This document shows, piece after piece, positions 52,279 through 62,930 of a stretch of 64,000 bases of DNA. How positions within the stretch are numbered: the first letter of the stretch is position 1; each line of letters starts with the position of its first letter. A model generated the notes under the pieces. The model did no database searches, was not told where the DNA came from, and was given only the letters and a program-made list of their open reading frames with translations. The DNA is taken from NCBI RefSeq assembly GCF_000526215.1, contig NZ_JAFQ01000004.1, positions 2,852,001-2,916,000 of the forward strand, written 5' to 3'. Source of the DNA: Nocardia sp. BMG51109. Its GTDB lineage: Bacteria > Actinomycetota > Actinomycetes > Mycobacteriales > Mycobacteriaceae. The position numbers were made by a program, and so were the translations under genes.

Positions 52279-53553
52279 GTGAGCGTTCCCCAGGCCGTGC
52301 TGCTGGCAGTTCTGGCGGCCGTCGTAGGTCTGGCCGTCGGTGGCCTGCTCATCCCGTACATGAATGCCCGGCAGGCGCAGCGCCGCGAGGCCGAATCCGG
52401 CCTCACCATGTCCCAGGTGCTCGATCTGATCGTGCTTGCCTCCGAGAGCGGCATCGCGGTCGTCGACGAATACCGCGACGTGGTGCTGGTGAATCCGCGT
52501 GCGGAGGAACTGGGTCTGGTCCGCAACCGGTTGCTCGAGGAGCGCGCGTGGGCCGCGGTGGAGAAGGTGCTGGCCTCCGCGGAGAGCGTGGACTTCGATC
52601 TCAGCCTGAAGAATCCGGTGCCCGGCCGCAGCCGCATCGCGGTGCGCGGGGTGGCCCGCCCGCTGTCGCGGGAGAACGCCAACTTCGTCGTGCTGTTCGC
52701 CGACGACGACTCCGAACAGGCGAGAATGGAGGCGACCCGCCGGGATTTCGTGGCCAATGTCAGCCATGAGCTCAAGACCCCGGTCGGGGCGATGAGCCTG
52801 CTGGCGGAGGCACTGCTGGAGTCGGCCGACGATCCCGACTCGGTGCGGCATTTCGGCCGGCGCCTGCACGACGAATGCGGCCGGATGGGCAAGATGGTGA
52901 CCGAGCTGATCGCGCTGTCGCGCCTGCAGGGCGCGGAGAAGCTGCCGGAACTCGAGGCCGTGGACGTGGACACCGTCGTCCACGCGGCCATCGAGCGGTC
53001 CCGCACCGCCGCCGAGGCCGCCGGCATCACCGTGAGCACCGACGCGAACAGCGGCCTCGAGGTGCTCGGCGACGAGATGCTGCTGATCACCGCGCTGTCG
53101 AACCTGGTGGAGAACGCCATCAGCTATTCGCCGAAGGGCTCGCACGTCTCGGTGAGCCGCTCGCTGCGCGGGGGACACGTGAACATCGCCGTCACCGACC
53201 GCGGCATCGGCATCGCCAAGGAGGATCAGGAGCGGGTCTTCGAGCGGTTCTTCCGCGCGGACAAGGCCCGCTCGCGCGCCACCGGCGGGACCGGGCTCGG
53301 GCTGGCTATCGTCAAACACGTGGCGGCCAATCACAACGGCGAGATCACGCTGTGGAGCAAGCTCGGCACCGGCTCGACGTTCACGCTGCGCATCCCCGCC
53401 GCCGACGCCGAGGACGAGTCCGCGGGCGGCGCGGGCACGACCGCGATCGCGGCGGAGAGAAAAACTCCCACCGGAAATTCGGTGGGTAAGAAGGAAAACG
53501 GTCCGCGCCCGGCGGGACGGGCCAGACCCAATGGTGTGGAGGCAACACGATGA
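52279..53553 (+). CDS. senX3: Sensor histidine kinase SenX3
   Basis: Phosphate-responsive sensor kinase. The 424-residue protein has a membrane segment at the N-terminus ([20 protein letters not shown]), a PAS domain to about residue 145, the H-box NVSHELKTP with His163, the N-box LVENAISYS and the G-boxes DRGIGI and GTGLGLAI. The C-terminal 35 residues are low-complexity and basic. GTG 52279 follows a TACGAT by 6 bp, suggesting a leaderless mRNA. It overlaps regX3 by 4 bp (ATGA), as expected for the operon. Confidence 0.96.
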   Translation: MSVPQAVLLAVLAAVVGLAVGGLLIPYMNARQAQRREAESGLTMSQVLDLIVLASESGIAVVDEYRDVVLVNPRAEELGLVRNRLLEERAWAAVEKVLASAESVDFDLSLKNPVPGRSRIAVRGVARPLSRENANFVVLFADDDSEQARMEATRRDFVANVSHELKTPVGAMSLLAEALLESADDPDSVRHFGRRLHDECGRMGKMVTELIALSRLQGAEKLPELEAVDVDTVVHAAIERSRTAAEAAGITVSTDANSGLEVLGDEMLLITALSNLVENAISYSPKGSHVSVSRSLRGGHVNIAVTDRGIGIAKEDQERVFERFFRADKARSRATGGTGLGLAIVKHVAANHNGEITLWSKLGTGSTFTLRIPAADAEDESAGGAGTTAIAAERKTPTGNSVGKKENGPRPAGRARPNGVEATR

Positions 53554-54239
53554 CGAGTGTGCTGATCGTCGAGGACGAGGAGTCGCTGGCCGATCCGCTC
53601 GCGTTCTTGCTGCGTAAGGAGGGGTTCGAGGTGACCCTGGTCGGCGACGGGCCCTCCGCGCTGGCCGAGTTCGATCGCTCCGGCGCCGACATCGTGCTGC
53701 TCGATCTCATGCTGCCCGGCATGAGCGGCACCGACGTCTGCAAGCAGCTGCGCACCCGCAGCAGCGTGCCGGTGATCATGGTGACCGCCCGCGACAGCGA
53801 GATCGACAAGGTCGTCGGCCTCGAACTGGGCGCCGACGACTATGTCACCAAGCCGTACTCGTCGCGCGAGCTCATCGCCCGCATCCGCGCGGTGCTGCGC
53901 CGCGGCGTCGGCGAGGAGGTCGAGGGCACCAGCGACAGCGGTGTGCTGGAGGCCGGTCCGGTGCGGATGGACGTCGATCGCCACACCGTGCAGGTCAACG
54001 GCAAGTCGGTGACGTTGCCGCTCAAGGAGTTCGACCTGCTCGAGTATCTGCTGCGCAACTCCGGGCGGGTGCTGACCCGCGGTCAGCTCATCGACCGGGT
54101 GTGGGGCGCGGACTACGTCGGCGACACCAAGACGCTCGACGTGCACGTCAAGCGGCTCCGGTCGAAGATAGAGAACGACCCGGCGAAGCCGGAGCACCTG
54201 GTCACGGTGCGCGGGCTGGGGTACAAGCTGGAGGCCTGA
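53550..54239 (+). CDS. regX3: Response regulator RegX3
   Basis: OmpR-type regulator of the phosphate-starvation response, partner of SenX3. The 229-residue protein has the receiver domain with phospho-acceptor Asp52 (LLDLMLPG) and KPYSSREL, then a winged helix with [13 protein letters not shown] and [12 protein letters not shown]. Coupled to senX3 by an ATGA overlap. Convergent with the secreted protein gene at 54262. Confidence 0.97.
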   Translation: MTSVLIVEDEESLADPLAFLLRKEGFEVTLVGDGPSALAEFDRSGADIVLLDLMLPGMSGTDVCKQLRTRSSVPVIMVTARDSEIDKVVGLELGADDYVTKPYSSRELIARIRAVLRRGVGEEVEGTSDSGVLEAGPVRMDVDRHTVQVNGKSVTLPLKEFDLLEYLLRNSGRVLTRGQLIDRVWGADYVGDTKTLDVHVKRLRSKIENDPAKPEHLVTVRGLGYKLEA

Positions 54240-54261
54240 ATCCCCGCCCGCGGGCACACCG

Positions 54262-54606
54262 CTACTGGTAGACGAACAGCTGGCGCACCGGAACGGCGAC
54301 CGCGTTCAGGTTGTGCGGCACGCCGTTGTCGTCGTACTGGCGGCAGTCGTGCGGCCATACGTAATGGCCGTCGCCGCGGCACTCGATCGGGCGACCGGTG
54401 CCGTAGGGGCTGACCACCAGGCGCTTCGACGTCTTGGCGGGATCGAAGTACGCGCCCGGGTCGAAGGCCGAGACGAATCCGGAAGTCCAGTCGCGATATT
54501 CGTTCCAGCCGTAGGGGTCCTCCGGGGCCGGATCGGCGCTTGCGGCGGGCGCGGCCATGAGCAGCGCGCCGGCGGCGACGGCGCAGGCGAAGATCGTTTT
54601 GGTCAT
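54262..54606 (-). CDS. Small secreted protein, paralogue A
   Basis: A 114-residue secreted protein with a signal peptide (MTKTIFACAVAAGALLMAAPAASA). The mature part has a core VVSPYGTGRPIECRGDG and two cysteines (ECRGDG and HDCRQYD) that could form one disulfide. Its neighbour at 54719 shares the same core. Unknown function; not recognised as a family. Transcribed toward regX3, with which it converges. It replaces genes present after regX3 in M. tuberculosis. Confidence 0.8.
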   Translation of the reverse strand: MTKTIFACAVAAGALLMAAPAASADPAPEDPYGWNEYRDWTSGFVSAFDPGAYFDPAKTSKRLVVSPYGTGRPIECRGDGHYVWPHDCRQYDDNGVPHNLNAVAVPVRQLFVYQ

Positions 54607-54691
54607 ACCCGTCCTATCGTTCGTATGCCGTTCCGCTATTACAGCGGGCAGCGTAGCGGACGCCCCCGATCCGTTGGGGCGCCCGCGCTCG

Positions 54692-54736
54692 AACGATGTG
54701 AACTCGGACGGTGTGAACTCAGACGATGTGCACCCA
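54692..54736. repeat. 15-bp repeat of secreted-protein gene end
   Basis: Units GAACGATGTGAACTC, GACGGTGTGAACTCA and GACGATGTGCACCCA run from 54691 to 54736. The stop of the second secreted protein gene (54719-54721) ends the middle unit. Confidence 0.75.
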
Positions 54737-55057
54737 GGCGGTGCCGATCTGTGGCAGATCGGTCTTCGACAGCGGCTGCCAGCCGAAGTCGTCGTGCTGC
54801 ATGCAGTCGTAGAGCGGAATGTCGGCGCCGTTACCGCGGCAGGCGATGGTGCGCGAGGTGCCGTACGGAGTCACGATGACCTGCTTGCCGTTCTGCTGCG
54901 CCTGCAACGCCGCCGGATCCGTGTAGTTCACGAACTTGTCGGTCTGCACGTTGTAGTCGAACGGGTCGAAACCGGCGTCCTCGCCGTGTGCCACCGGGGC
55001 CAGCGCCAGCGCCGCGCCGACGGTGAGGGCCGCGGTTGCCATGATTTTTCTCATCAT
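54719..55057 (-). CDS. Small secreted protein, paralogue B
   Basis: A 112-residue secreted protein with signal peptide (MMRKIMATAALTVGAALALAPVAHG). It shares VIVTPYGTSRTIACRGNG and a second cysteine (YDCMQHDD) with paralogue A at 54262, so the two derive from a duplication. ATG 55057 has AGGTG 9 nt upstream; ATG 55054 is almost as good. Function unknown. Confidence 0.8.
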   Translation of the reverse strand: MMRKIMATAALTVGAALALAPVAHGEDAGFDPFDYNVQTDKFVNYTDPAALQAQQNGKQVIVTPYGTSRTIACRGNGADIPLYDCMQHDDFGWQPLSKTDLPQIGTAWVHIV

Positions 55058-55261
55058 GAGGCAAGACACCTACCATCGCCGGGTGAAGCCTGCATGGCCG
55101 CCGGATGTCTTATCGACTCGCTACCCGCGTGTCGTACATTTTGTCGTTGTGTCGCCATCGGTTCCGCAGGTCCTCCCATCGGGGCGCCGGATGTTTGCCC
55201 GTTTTGCGCGGTTCACGCTACGGCATATCGGCGCGCGATAGTTGGCTACCTTTGGGCAATC

Positions 55262-56137
<876 letters not shown>

Positions 56138-56169
56138 CTATTTCCGGATTCGTGCAGAACCGGGGTTTA

Positions 56170-57212
<1,043 letters not shown>

Positions 57213-57216
<4 letters not shown>

Positions 57217-58871
57217 GTGACGATTCAACCCAGCTGTCGGTCGCCGAGCTGCTGGCCCGCAACGGTCAGGGCGTGCCGTCGTCCGGCGGCGGCCGGCGGC
57301 GCCGCAGTGGCCGGGGCATCTCGGTCACGGAGCTGACCGGCGACCAGCCGGTGGTGCGCGAGGGTTCCTCCGCGCACGCCGCCCCCGACCCGGAGGCCGA
57401 CGACGCCTCCGGGGCGATCGACTACGGATACGGGTCGTCCGATTACTCGGCGCCGTCCGATTACTCCGCATCGTCCAACTACTCCGCATCGTCCGATTAC
57501 TCGTCGTCGCTACCGGATTTCGATGCCGGGCCCGCGTATTCGCCGCTGTCGGGGCCGATCTCGCTGTACGACCCGCTGGGGAACAACGGGGCGCACACCA
57601 ACGGTTCCGGGACGAACGGGTCCGCGGTGCCGGAGTCGCCGGCCTTCGATCCCTCCGGCTACGCCCCTCCCGCCTACGAGCCCCCCGCCTATGAGCAGCG
57701 CTCGTACCAGTCGCCCGCCATGTCGGATGCGGCGCTTCGCGATCCGGCGGGTTACGGCTGGCCCGACGCGCCCGCGGAGCAGACCGCGGATGCCGATCCC
57801 GACCCGTTCGGCGGTACCGGAGCGCCGCCACCGACCAGCCGACGAGCGCGCCGCGAGCGCATGGAGGCCATGGAAGCCATGGCCGAACCGCCGCCGCCGA
57901 TCCCGGAGACTCCCGAACAGGCGCCTCCGGGCGTGGACGGCTGGCGCCGCCGCGGTCCCGACGAGCAGGCGACCGAGATCCGGCCGCTCCGTGGGCCGTT
58001 CCCGCAGCGCAACGGCGCGGGCCCCGGGCCGGCCGGGTGGGCGCCCGCGCGTCCGCCCGAGGGCGAGCCGCCGTTCCGCGGCGACCAGCAGGACCGGATG
58101 GAGCCGCCACCCCGCAACGGGGCGGGCGGTCCGCCACCTCCGGGCCTACCCGCGTGGTCGGCGCGAAGGCGCCACCCCGCCGAACCGCCGGCCCCGCCCG
58201 GGGGCCACCCGATGCACAACGGCGTACCCGCGCCCGTCGAGCCGAACGGCGCACCCGCGTGGGCGCTGGCCGACCAGCAGCTGGTCTCCGGTCCCACCGT
58301 CGCCGGGGATCTGCTGCGGGACAAGGGCAATCGGCGCGGTTTCGCGCCCGCGGACATCCCCGCAACCGCGAACGATCGCACCGATGTCTACGCGCCGGTC
58401 CGCCCCGGCGACCTCGATTCCGACGATTCCGACGAGTTCGACGACGATCTCAACGAGTTCGACGACTTCGATGAATTCGACGACGACGAGGACGACGAGT
58501 CCGGCGAGTCGTGGGCGGTGCGCGCCAAGCGGGCCGTCGCCCGCCGCGCACAGACCTCCAAGCAGGCCGTCGCGGAGCGCGCCCGCACCCCGCGCTCCGA
58601 GGAGGACGCCAACCGGCGCCAGTGGCTGGTGCTCGCCGGGCAGGTCGCCGGCGCCGCGGTCGCGGGGATGCTGCTGTTCAAGGGTTTCGAGAAGATGTGG
58701 GACGTGCTGCCGTTCGTCGCCCTGATGCTGGCCATGGTCGTGATACTCGGCCTGGTGGCGCTGGTGCGGGTGCTGCGCCGCACCGACGACATCATGAGCA
58801 CCGTGATCGCCGTGATCGTCGGCATCTTCGTGACACTGGGCCCACTGGCGTTCCTACTCAGCACGAACTGA
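57213..58871 (+). CDS. Large low-complexity membrane protein (Rv0497 homologue)
   Basis: A 552-residue protein with a long disordered N-terminal part and about three C-terminal membrane helices (VLAGQVAGAAVAGMLLF; VALMLAMVVILGLVALV; VIAVIVGIFVTLGPLAFLL). The N-terminal region has SDYSAS-type repeats (residues 76-99), proline-rich stretches and a very acidic segment (DDSDEFDDDLNEFDDFDEFD) near residue 410. Mycobacterial Rv0497 is shorter. ATG 57213 overlaps the ppx-like stop. Function unknown; the order ppx-Rv0497-Rv0498 is conserved. Repeats in the gene could vary among strains. Confidence 0.87.
57438..57509. repeat. 18-bp in-frame repeats coding SDYSAS motifs
   Basis: Four 18-bp units at 57438, 57456, 57474 and 57492, encoding SDYSAP, SDYSAS, SNYSAS and SDYSSS. 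In-frame expansion of a disordered region. Confidence 0.85.
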
Positions 58872-58911
58872 GCGGATGACACCGAGCGGATGAGACAGTG
58901 CGGATGACACC
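58870..58911. repeat. 14-bp tandem repeat at gene junction with three ATGs
   Basis: Units GAGCGGATGACACC, GAGCGGATGAGACA and GTGCGGATGACACC at 58870, 58884 and 58898. It begins in the stop codon of the preceding gene and includes the next gene's start, so ATG occurs at 58876, 58890 and 58904 in three different frames. Confidence 0.9.
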
Positions 58912-59800
58912 GGCGGGGAACAACATCCGGGTGGGACTGTCGACGGCGTCGGTGTACCCCGAGAACGCGGAGGCGGCGTTTCGCTACGCCGCGGAACTCG
59001 GGTACGACGGGGTGGAACTGATGGTCTGGGCCGAACCGGCCAGCCAGAGCATCGCGACCGTGCAGGACTACGCGCGCCGGTACTCGACGCCGGTGCTCGC
59101 GGTGCACGCGCCGTGTCTGCTGATCTCGCAGCGGGTCTGGGGCGCGGATCCGGTCGTGAAGCTGGAGCGCAGCGTGCACACGGCGGAGGCGCTGGGGGCG
59201 AGCACGGTGGTCGTGCATCCGCCGTTCCGCTGGCAGCGCGGCTACGCCGAGGGCTTCGCCGCGCAGGTGGCTCAGCTCGAGGAGCACAGCCCGGTGACGG
59301 TGGCCGTCGAGAACATGTTTCCGATGCGGGCCGACAGCCTGTTCGGGCGTCGCTCGGGCGCCGCGCGACGGCTGGAACGCCGTGGCGGCCCGGGCCTTTC
59401 GCTGACCGCGTTCAGCCCGTCCTACGACCCGACCGACACCGGATTCCGCAACTACACCCTCGACCTGTCGCACACGGCGACCGCCGGCACGGATGCGCGC
59501 GTGCTCGCCGGCCGGATGGGCAAGGGCCTCGCGCATCTGCATCTCGCCGACGGCACCGGCGCCGCGCACGACGAGCACCTGATTCCCGGCGAGGGCAACC
59601 AGCCCTGCGCGCAGGTCTGCGAATCGCTGGTGCACAGCGGTTTCAGCGGCCACGCGGTGATCGAGGTGAACACCCAGAACGCCCGCACCACCGGCGAGCG
59701 GGCCGCCGCCCTGCAGCGCGCCCTGACCTTCGCCCGCACCCACCTCAACGACGTCCGCCCCGCCGCCACCCCGGAAACGACCGGGGTGCAGCGAGTCTGA
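58904..59800 (+). CDS. Sugar phosphate isomerase/epimerase (Rv0498 homologue)
   Basis: A 298-residue TIM-barrel protein of the AP-endonuclease 2-like sugar isomerase group. Conserved segments are GLSTASVYPENAEAAFRYAAELGYDGVELMVW, shown as GVELMVWAEP, then VHAPCLLIS, VVVHPPFRWQ, VAVENMFPM and LAHLHLADGTG, which place metal-binding Glu, His and Asp in the barrel. ATG 58904 is the in-frame start of three repeated ATGs. Substrate unknown. Position matches Rv0497-Rv0498. Confidence 0.88.
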   Translation: MTPAGNNIRVGLSTASVYPENAEAAFRYAAELGYDGVELMVWAEPASQSIATVQDYARRYSTPVLAVHAPCLLISQRVWGADPVVKLERSVHTAEALGASTVVVHPPFRWQRGYAEGFAAQVAQLEEHSPVTVAVENMFPMRADSLFGRRSGAARRLERRGGPGLSLTAFSPSYDPTDTGFRNYTLDLSHTATAGTDARVLAGRMGKGLAHLHLADGTGAAHDEHLIPGEGNQPCAQVCESLVHSGFSGHAVIEVNTQNARTTGERAAALQRALTFARTHLNDVRPAATPETTGVQRV

Positions 59801-60282
59801 GGGTCGAGCCCGACCCACCCGCCCGTCCTGTGTCACGACCGCTGCCCAGGCGGCGAGATACGAACCCGCAACTCGGCGCCTCGTCCGGTGGCCGTGGCTG
59901 CCAATCCCGGAGTCGCCGCGCGATCCCAGCCTCCGTCCCGGGAGTTGCCTCGGGTCCGGCGGTCATCCCAACGTGCTTGGGCCAGGATCCACACCCGGCG
60001 GAAAGCATGTCGGGATACGACGAGGCGGCCTGCCCGAGCGAGGGGTGGGCGTGTCGGGGCGCGGGGTGTGGACGCCGAGACGACGAGATGGGCACGGTGG
60101 GCGGTGCTGCGGGCATGGCGTCGCCGGTGTTCCGGACGAGTCGCGGCGGTCGAGGACTTGTCGATGCCGAGCGCGGCGAACTGGTGGGTTCGTCACACTG
60201 GGCCGGGAATCACGCGCTGTCCGGGCAGACTTATACGCTGTACGGGATCCGGAGCGGGTACAGCCCGCGGGAAGGAGTGGCC
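59801..60282. other. Intergenic region before thioesterase gene
   Basis: 482 bp with no convincing gene. It contains a tRNA T-arm-like stretch on the minus strand near 59850-59870 that lacks the conserved A58, and a TATACG near 60231 that could be the -10 of the next gene. Confidence 0.45.
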
Positions 60283-61182
60283 GTGACGGAGCTGACCACC
60301 ACCGATGCGGAACGGCCGGGTGCGGACGTCGACGACGCCCCGTTCAGCCGAGCCTGCGGGGTGACCGAACTGCCGTCGGACCTCCCGGACGTGGGCCGCT
60401 ATCGCGGCTTCATCGAGGCGACCTGGACCATCGGCAAGAAGCCGCACGGCGGCACCCTGGTCGCGGGCAGCGCCGCGGCCGCCACGGCCCGCCTGCGCGC
60501 CGCCGATCCGGGCCGGACGGACATGTTCGCGATCGCGGCCTCGAGCGATTTCCTCGGTGCGCCCGAACCCGGCGAGGTCGAATATCAGGTGCGCATCCGC
60601 AAGATCGGCAGGCAGATCTGCCTGGCCGACACCGACCTGGTGCAGGGCGGGCGAACCCGGGTGCACACCGCCTTCACCTTCGGCCGCCTCGACGACGCCG
60701 CGCCCGTCTACGCCCGCGACAGCTACACCGACATGCCCGTCGAACCGCCGGGCGACGCGATCGGCTACGAGCCCGGGTCCCCGATGGGCCGCATCGTGAA
60801 CGTCGCCCAGGGCGCCTCCGTGGCGATGGATCGGGCCTGGGCCCACTTCCTCGACGGCGAGCAGGGCGAACCCCGGCTGCGGCTGTGGATCCGCCCGCGG
60901 GCCGGCGACGAGCGCGATCCGGACGTCGCCGCCTACTTCGCGATGATGGCGGGCGATATGAGCCCGCCGGTGCCGATGAACCTGGGCCACTTCGGCTGGG
61001 CCCCGACGGTGCAGATGTCCACCTACCTGCGCCGCCGCCCGGCGCCCGGCTGGCTGCGGGTCATCGCCACCACGCACGAGGTGGGCGAGCGGATGTTCGA
61101 CGAGGATCAGCTGGTCCTCGACGCCACCGGCGCGGTGGTCGCCCAGTCCCGCCAGCTCGCCCTGATCCCGCAGCCGCAATAG
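60283..61182 (+). CDS. Thioesterase-family protein (Rv0499 position)
   Basis: A 299-residue protein with two hot-dog-like halves, resembling acyl-CoA thioesterases. The opening is FIEATWTIGKKPHGGTLVAGSAAAA (shown by its core PHGGTLVAG), a typical thioesterase helix; the second half has PPVPMNLGHFGWAPTVQMS and AQSRQLALIPQ at the end. The acyl substrate is unknown. GTG 60283 follows GAAGGAG at 5 nt. It lies before proC, at the Rv0499 position. Confidence 0.85.
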   Translation: MTELTTTDAERPGADVDDAPFSRACGVTELPSDLPDVGRYRGFIEATWTIGKKPHGGTLVAGSAAAATARLRAADPGRTDMFAIAASSDFLGAPEPGEVEYQVRIRKIGRQICLADTDLVQGGRTRVHTAFTFGRLDDAAPVYARDSYTDMPVEPPGDAIGYEPGSPMGRIVNVAQGASVAMDRAWAHFLDGEQGEPRLRLWIRPRAGDERDPDVAAYFAMMAGDMSPPVPMNLGHFGWAPTVQMSTYLRRRPAPGWLRVIATTHEVGERMFDEDQLVLDATGAVVAQSRQLALIPQPQ

Positions 61183-61242
61183 CCCGCCCGGTCGGCCCGG
61201 CCGTGTGCCCGGGGTTCCGGGGGCGCGGATAGCCTTGCCGTC

Positions 61243-62061
61243 ATGACGAGAATTGCGGTGATCGGTGGCGGACGGATCGGCGAGGCGTTGATCGCCGGGT
61301 TGCTCGAGTCGGGGCGGGCGAGCAAGGATCTGGCCGTCGTCGAGACGGCGCCGGCCCGGTCCGAATTCCTCGGCGAGCGGTTCGGCATCCGGGTCACCGA
61401 CAGTGTCGCGGACGCCGTGACCAGTGCCGACCTGTTGATCGTCGCGGTCAAGCCGCACGACGTCGACGGGGTACTGACCGCGTTGGGCAAGGCCGAACTG
61501 GACAACGATCGCGACCAGGTGGTGGTGTCGCTGGCCGCCGGTGTGCCCACGTCCAAGCTGGAGGGCAAGCTGCCGGCCGGATTCCCGGTCGTGCGGGTCA
61601 TGCCCAATACGCCGATGCTGGTCGGTCAGGGGATGAGTGTGCTCGCGGCGGGCCGCTACGCCAAACCCGAACAGTTGCGGCAGGTGAGCGAGGTGCTGGC
61701 GGCGGTCGGCAAGGTGGTGACCGTGCCCGAGGCCCAGATGGACGCCGTCACCGCGGTGTCCGGGTCCGGCCCGGCGTACTTCTTCCTGGTCGTCGAGGCG
61801 ATGGTGGAGGCGGGGGTGGGGCTCGGGCTGAGCCGGGACGTGGCGAGCGAGCTGGTGGCGCAGACCATGCTCGGTTCGGCGGCGCTGCTGGAGGAGTCCG
61901 GACAGGATGCCGCGGAGTTGCGCGCGGCGGTCACCTCGCCGGCCGGCACCACGGCGGCGGCGATCCGCGAACTCGAACGAGGCGGCGTGCGCTCGGCGTT
62001 CTGGGAGGCGTTGAATGCGGCCAGGCGACGCTCCGTCGAACAGGGGACGACCGCCGAGTAG
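61243..62061 (+). CDS. proC: Pyrroline-5-carboxylate reductase
   Basis: Makes proline from pyrroline-5-carboxylate with NAD(P)H. The 272-residue protein has IAVIGGGRIGEALIAGLL, VVRVMPNTPMLVGQG and the C-terminal signature AVTSPAGTTAAAIRELERGGVR. The ATG at 61243 lacks a ribosome binding site; TAGCCT lies 8 bp before it, suggesting a leaderless mRNA. Position matches Rv0500. Confidence 0.96.
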   Translation: MTRIAVIGGGRIGEALIAGLLESGRASKDLAVVETAPARSEFLGERFGIRVTDSVADAVTSADLLIVAVKPHDVDGVLTALGKAELDNDRDQVVVSLAAGVPTSKLEGKLPAGFPVVRVMPNTPMLVGQGMSVLAAGRYAKPEQLRQVSEVLAAVGKVVTVPEAQMDAVTAVSGSGPAYFFLVVEAMVEAGVGLGLSRDVASELVAQTMLGSAALLEESGQDAAELRAAVTSPAGTTAAAIRELERGGVRSAFWEALNAARRRSVEQGTTAE

Positions 62062-62197
62062 CGCGCAATCGACACTGTTATCTCCCACCCGTCGCAGTAA
62101 TCCCACTGGTCACGCTAAGCTTCAAGGAGCACGTGCGTGTCTGTTCCGCCGGTGGGGAAGCCGGCGGCGCGGACGTGCCGGAGGTGTGAGTGGCGCA

Positions 62198-62422
62198 ATG
62201 ATGTCTGGAAACAGCTCTGCGAGTACCGGTCCCGCAATCGGTGGAGGGACGCAGTTCCTCACCGTCGCCGAGGTGGCGAATCTGATGCGGGTGTCCAAGA
62301 TGACGGTGTACCGGCTGGTGCACTCGGGTGAGCTCCCCGCGGTGCGGGTGGGCCGATCGTTCCGGGTGCACGCCAAGGCGGTGCACGACTATCTGCAGAC
62401 GTCCTACTTCGACGCGGGGTAG
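62198..62422 (+). CDS. Excisionase-family helix-turn-helix protein (Rv0500A homologue)
   Basis: A 74-residue DNA-binding protein with a MerR-like helix-turn-helix of the excisionase type: FLTVAEVANLMRVSKMTVYR, then SGELPAVRVGRSFRVH. Despite the family name no integrase is near; in mycobacteria the same gene is a fixed chromosomal element next to proC. Start ATG 62198 has GGAGGTG 11 nt upstream; GTG 62186 is an alternative. Likely a small regulator; target unknown. Confidence 0.9.
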   Translation: MMSGNSSASTGPAIGGGTQFLTVAEVANLMRVSKMTVYRLVHSGELPAVRVGRSFRVHAKAVHDYLQTSYFDAG

Positions 62423-62651
62423 GTCGGACGCTCGGGCCCGACCGTTCCGGCAGCGGCCGGAACGGTGGGCTCGGCGGCTCTGTGGACGGTGGGTCGCGGC
62501 GGATCCCCGTTTCGTTCGCCGCAGGTTGGCCCGGTAGCATGAACGATCGTCGTGTTCGCCCGCCGGTGTACCGGGGTCCAGTGGGGTGGACACGGGCGTA
62601 CGTGGACCGGCGTGCGCGCCGAGGTATAGAGAGAACGCGAGGAACAGCCCT

Positions 62652-62753
62652 ATGGGTTCTGTGATCAAGAAGCGCCGCAAGCGCATGTCGAAGAAGAAGC
62701 ACCGCAAGCTGCTTCGCCGCACGCGTGTGCAGCGTCGCAAACTCGGCAAGTAA
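62652..62753 (+). CDS. 33-residue basic protein, bS22/AURKAIP1 type (Rv0500B)
   Basis: A very short protein, [20 protein letters not shown]... with over half Lys/Arg. It matches the actinobacterial AURKAIP1/COX24-like protein, identified in mycobacterial ribosomes as bS22. It is preceded by GAGGAA at 8 nt and followed by a terminator hairpin. Same position as Rv0500B between Rv0500A and galE2. Confidence 0.93.
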
Positions 62754-62788
62754 CGCTGCGCTCGGCTGCCGACGCAGTGCTCGCCGAA

Positions 62789-62825
62789 GGCCCGTCACCC
62801 GAGAGGTGGCGGGTTTTTCCTTTTC
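62789..62825 (+). terminator. Terminator after the bS22-type gene
   Basis: CCCGTCACC pairs with GGTGGCGGG (9-bp stem with one G-T pair) around CGAGA, followed by TTTTTCCTTTT. A classical intrinsic terminator. Confidence 0.88.
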
Positions 62826-62930
62826 CGGTGGTGGAAGTCATCGTAAGAAGCAGGTTAAACGCTGCGGCGCCGGTAATGGCAGGGGCTACTCTGGGATCTG
62901 GGAAATCAGCGGAAAACGGGGGCCGTATAG

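Noticed and set aside
59850..59872. tRNA-like T-arm on the minus strand
   Set aside because: GCGGG-TTCGTAT-CTCGC looks like a T-arm, but the conserved A at position 58 is missing and no anticodon arm, D-arm or acceptor pairing was found.
62198..62422. Excisionase as a sign of a prophage or integrative element
   Set aside because: No integrase, attachment site or other phage gene is near, and the gene is at a conserved chromosomal position shared with mycobacteria.
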